From NCBI GenBank assembly GCA_013214715.1, contig JABSSB010000126.1:26714-34607 (forward strand): a DNA stretch of 7,894 nt. The letters run 5' to 3'. Positions 6,007-7,894 of the stretch are shown here, piece by piece (position 1 is the stretch's first letter; each line of letters begins with the position of its first letter). Both the position numbers and the translations under genes were made by a program. Source of the stretch: Paracoccaceae bacterium (GTDB taxonomy: Bacteria; Pseudomonadota; Alphaproteobacteria; Rhodobacterales; Rhodobacteraceae). The notes under the pieces were generated by a model. It did no database searches. It had not been told where the DNA came from and saw nothing but the letters and a program-made list of their open reading frames with translations.

Positions 6007-7181
6007 TGCAAAGCGGTCTGATTCTTCTGTGTCTGGCCTATGTGCTCAGCCAGTTTTTTCGCGCCTTTCTGTCAGTCCTGTCGATCCCATTGGGGCAGGA
6101 TCTGGGCGTGACCCCGCAGGATCTGGCCGATGCCTCGGGCTATTGGTTTCTGACCTTTGCGCTGATGCAGATCCCGGTTGGCCGGGCCCTGGATCGGATA
6201 GGACCACGCCGCACGGGCGGATGGCTTTTGTTGTTTGGCGGTGGAGGCGGCGCAGCGCTGTTTGCGCTTGCGCAATCACCGGGCCAGATCGAAGCTGCGA
6301 TGGTTCTGATTGGCATCGGTTGCTCTCCTGTCCTGATGGCCTCTTACTATATCTTCGCCCGCCAATACCCGCCTGCGCGCTTTGCCACGCTGGCGGCGGT
6401 GATGCTGGGCGTGGGCTCTTTCGGCAATCTGTTCGCGGCTTGGCCCACCGCTGTCATGGCCGAGGCGGTGGGTTGGCGCGCGACGCTTTGGGGGTTGGCA
6501 GGCATTTCTGTGCTGGTCGGTCTGGGCATCCTGTCGACCGTGAAAGACCCGCCGCCTGCGGACACGGGAGAGGGCGGATCGCTTCTGACCATTTTGAAAA
6601 TACCGGCCATCTGGGCATTGCTGCCGCTGATGTTCTTCTCCTACGCGCCGTCTGCTGCGATACGCGGGGTCTGGATCGGGCCGTATCTCGACAATGTTTT
6701 TGGCCTGACGCTGGGCCAGATCGGCACGGCGAGCCTGATCATGGGTGCGGCGATGATCCTTGGCACCTTTACCTATGGGCCGCTCGATCGGGTGCTGGGC
6801 ACGCGCAAATGGGTCATCTTTGGCGGCAATCTGGGCGCGCTGGCGGCACTGGTGGCGCTGGTGCTCTGGCCTCAGGCGGGCATCTGGCAGGCGGTGGCGC
6901 TGATGTCGCTGGCCGGATTTTTCGGTGCATCCTTTCCGGTTTTGATCGCGCATGGCCGCGCATTTTTCCCCGCGCATCTGGTCGGGCGCGGGGTGACGCT
7001 GCTGAACCTTTTCGGCATTGGCGGGGTCGGCGTGATGAATTTTGTCAGCGGCGAAGCCCATGCCTTGACCCCCGCGGCCTTCACCCCCGCCGCGCCCTAT
7101 GCCACGGTCTTTGCCCTGATGGCCGCAACGCTGGCCTTCGGCCTTATTGTCTATCTTTTGGCCCCCGACCGGACTGACTGA
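6006..7181 (+). CDS. Major facilitator superfamily (MFS) transporter
   Basis: A 391-residue inner-membrane protein with about twelve hydrophobic segments, the MFS norm. The first spans about residues 5-28 and the last about 365-387. The MFS motif A loop after the second segment is recognisable as GRALDRIGPRR (about 58-68). A polar central loop (about 178-195, DPPPADTGEGG) divides the two six-helix halves. The ATG shares its A with the TGA of the decarboxylase gene (TGATG), so the two are translationally coupled. The pairing suggests that it imports the decarboxylase substrate or exports its product, but the sequence gives no direct clue to the substrate. A hairpin terminator follows 36 bases after the stop. 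Confidence 0.87.
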   Translation: MQSGLILLCLAYVLSQFFRAFLSVLSIPLGQDLGVTPQDLADASGYWFLTFALMQIPVGRALDRIGPRRTGGWLLLFGGGGGAALFALAQSPGQIEAAMVLIGIGCSPVLMASYYIFARQYPPARFATLAAVMLGVGSFGNLFAAWPTAVMAEAVGWRATLWGLAGISVLVGLGILSTVKDPPPADTGEGGSLLTILKIPAIWALLPLMFFSYAPSAAIRGVWIGPYLDNVFGLTLGQIGTASLIMGAAMILGTFTYGPLDRVLGTRKWVIFGGNLGALAALVALVLWPQAGIWQAVALMSLAGFFGASFPVLIAHGRAFFPAHLVGRGVTLLNLFGIGGVGVMNFVSGEAHALTPAAFTPAAPYATVFALMAATLAFGLIVYLLAPDRTD

Positions 7182-7217
7182 CTTTATCCCCAGCCGCTTT
7201 TCCTTTAAGGGCAGCGC

Positions 7218-7248
7218 GACGGGCCATTTCGGCCCGTCTATCTTTGTT
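7218..7248 (+). terminator. Rho-independent terminator of the decarboxylase-MFS operon
   Basis: GACGGGCC (7218-7225) and GGCCCGTC (7231-7238) form a perfect 8-bp GC-rich stem with the 5-base loop ATTTC. It is followed by TATCTTTGTT, an imperfect U-tract. It lies between the MFS stop and the asd ribosome-binding site and separates the two transcription units, perhaps incompletely because the U-tract is weak. Confidence 0.65.
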
Positions 7249-7262
7249 GGAGAAAAGGACAA

Positions 7263-7894
7263 ATGGGCTATCGAGTCGTTGTCGTCGGCGCCACGGGAAA
7301 CGTGGGTCGTGAAATGCTGAACATCCTGGCCGAGCGCCAGTTCCCGGTCGATGAGATTGCCGCGCTGGCATCGCGAAAATCGCTGGGAACCGAGGTGACT
7401 TTTGGCGAAACGACACTGACGACCAAAGACCTTGATACCTTTGACTTCACCGGCTGGGATATTGCGCTCTTTGCCATCGGCTCGGACGCGACCAAGACCT
7501 ATGGGCCCAAGGCCGCCGCGGCGGGCTGCGTGGTGATCGATAACTCATCGCTCTACCGCTATGACCCCGAAATCCCGCTGATTGTTCCGGAAGTGAACCC
7601 GCAGGCGATCCACGACTACAAAAACAAGAACATCATCGCGAACCCCAACTGTTCGACCGCGCAGATGGTTGTCGCGCTCAAGCCGCTGCATGACCGCGCC
7701 AAGATCAAGCGTGTTGTTGTCTCGACCTATCAATCGGTGTCGGGCGCGGGCAAAGATGGCATGGATGAGCTTTGGGATCAGACGAAATCGGTCTATAACC
7801 CCACGACAGATGTGCCTCCGAACAAGTTCCAGAAGCAGATCGCCTTTAACGTGATCCCGCAGATCGACGTCTTCATGGAAGATGGATCGACCAA
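7263..7894 (+). CDS. asd: Aspartate-semialdehyde dehydrogenase, N-terminal 210 residues (3' end beyond window)
   Basis: Asd makes aspartate-4-semialdehyde from aspartyl phosphate with NADPH, at the branch point to lysine/diaminopimelate, threonine and methionine. The NADP-binding motif GATGNVG is at residues 9-15. The catalytic Cys130 lies in NPNCSTAQM, at the usual place for the family (Cys135 in E. coli), and the SVSGAGKDG segment follows at about 159-167. The full protein is normally about 340 residues, so roughly 130 are missing to the right. ATG 7263 is preceded by GGAG (7249-7252) and AAAGGA (7254-7259). A terminator hairpin stands just upstream, so asd probably has its own promoter, although no clear -35/-10 pair is visible in the 81-base gap. 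Confidence 0.96.
   Translation, partial: MGYRVVVVGATGNVGREMLNILAERQFPVDEIAALASRKSLGTEVTFGETTLTTKDLDTFDFTGWDIALFAIGSDATKTYGPKAAAAGCVVIDNSSLYRYDPEIPLIVPEVNPQAIHDYKNKNIIANPNCSTAQMVVALKPLHDRAKIKRVVVSTYQSVSGAGKDGMDELWDQTKSVYNPTTDVPPNKFQKQIAFNVIPQIDVFMEDGST

Noticed and set aside
6276..7262. 328-codon open frame on the minus strand opposite the MFS gene
   Set aside because: Highly basic low-information composition with no membrane or domain pattern, antisense to a well-formed transporter gene.

Overview
The window reads as high-GC alphaproteobacterial DNA, most likely a member of the Rhodobacteraceae (roseobacter/Paracoccus-like). This rests on the protein flavour of CueR, CopA, Asd and the acyl-CoA hydratase, on the PHA-linked gene set at the left end, and on a PhaR-type operator. 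No RNA genes, insertion sequences or CRISPR arrays are visible, and no stretch over 300 bases lacks a gene.

Left region, minus strand (1-1613): the remains of an acyl-metabolism operon. Reading 5'->3' on the minus strand there is a candidate promoter region with an FNR-like site, then a perfect 12+1+12 palindrome matching the PhaR (polyhydroxyalkanoate regulator) operator. Next come a fabI-type enoyl-ACP reductase that loses its C-terminus, the C-terminal fifth of a DUF3141 (PHA-synthase-like) protein joined to it out of frame, and the intact N-terminal MaoC domain of a bifunctional enoyl-CoA hydratase/phosphate acetyltransferase that leaves the window. The fabI/DUF3141 junction (about 905-930) looks like a deletion or rearrangement scar in an otherwise coherent operon.

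Middle region, minus strand (1647-4532): a compact copper-resistance operon. copA (Cu+-exporting P1B-ATPase) and cueR (Cu+-sensing MerR activator) overlap by ATGA. They lie behind a textbook CueR promoter with a 19-bp spacer, so the activator is inside its own regulon.

Right region, plus strand (4533-7250): a PLP-dependent group II decarboxylase overlaps an MFS transporter by one base (TGATG) and forms a two-gene operon closed by a GC-rich hairpin terminator. The decarboxylase has Phe at the position of the catalytic-loop Tyr of aromatic amino acid decarboxylases. In plants and insects, changes at this loop Tyr or its partner His separate aldehyde synthases from simple decarboxylases. The window ends in the first 210 codons of asd (aspartate-semialdehyde dehydrogenase).

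The points most worth following are the fabI/DUF3141 join, the PhaR box in front of it, and the Tyr-to-Phe change in the decarboxylase.
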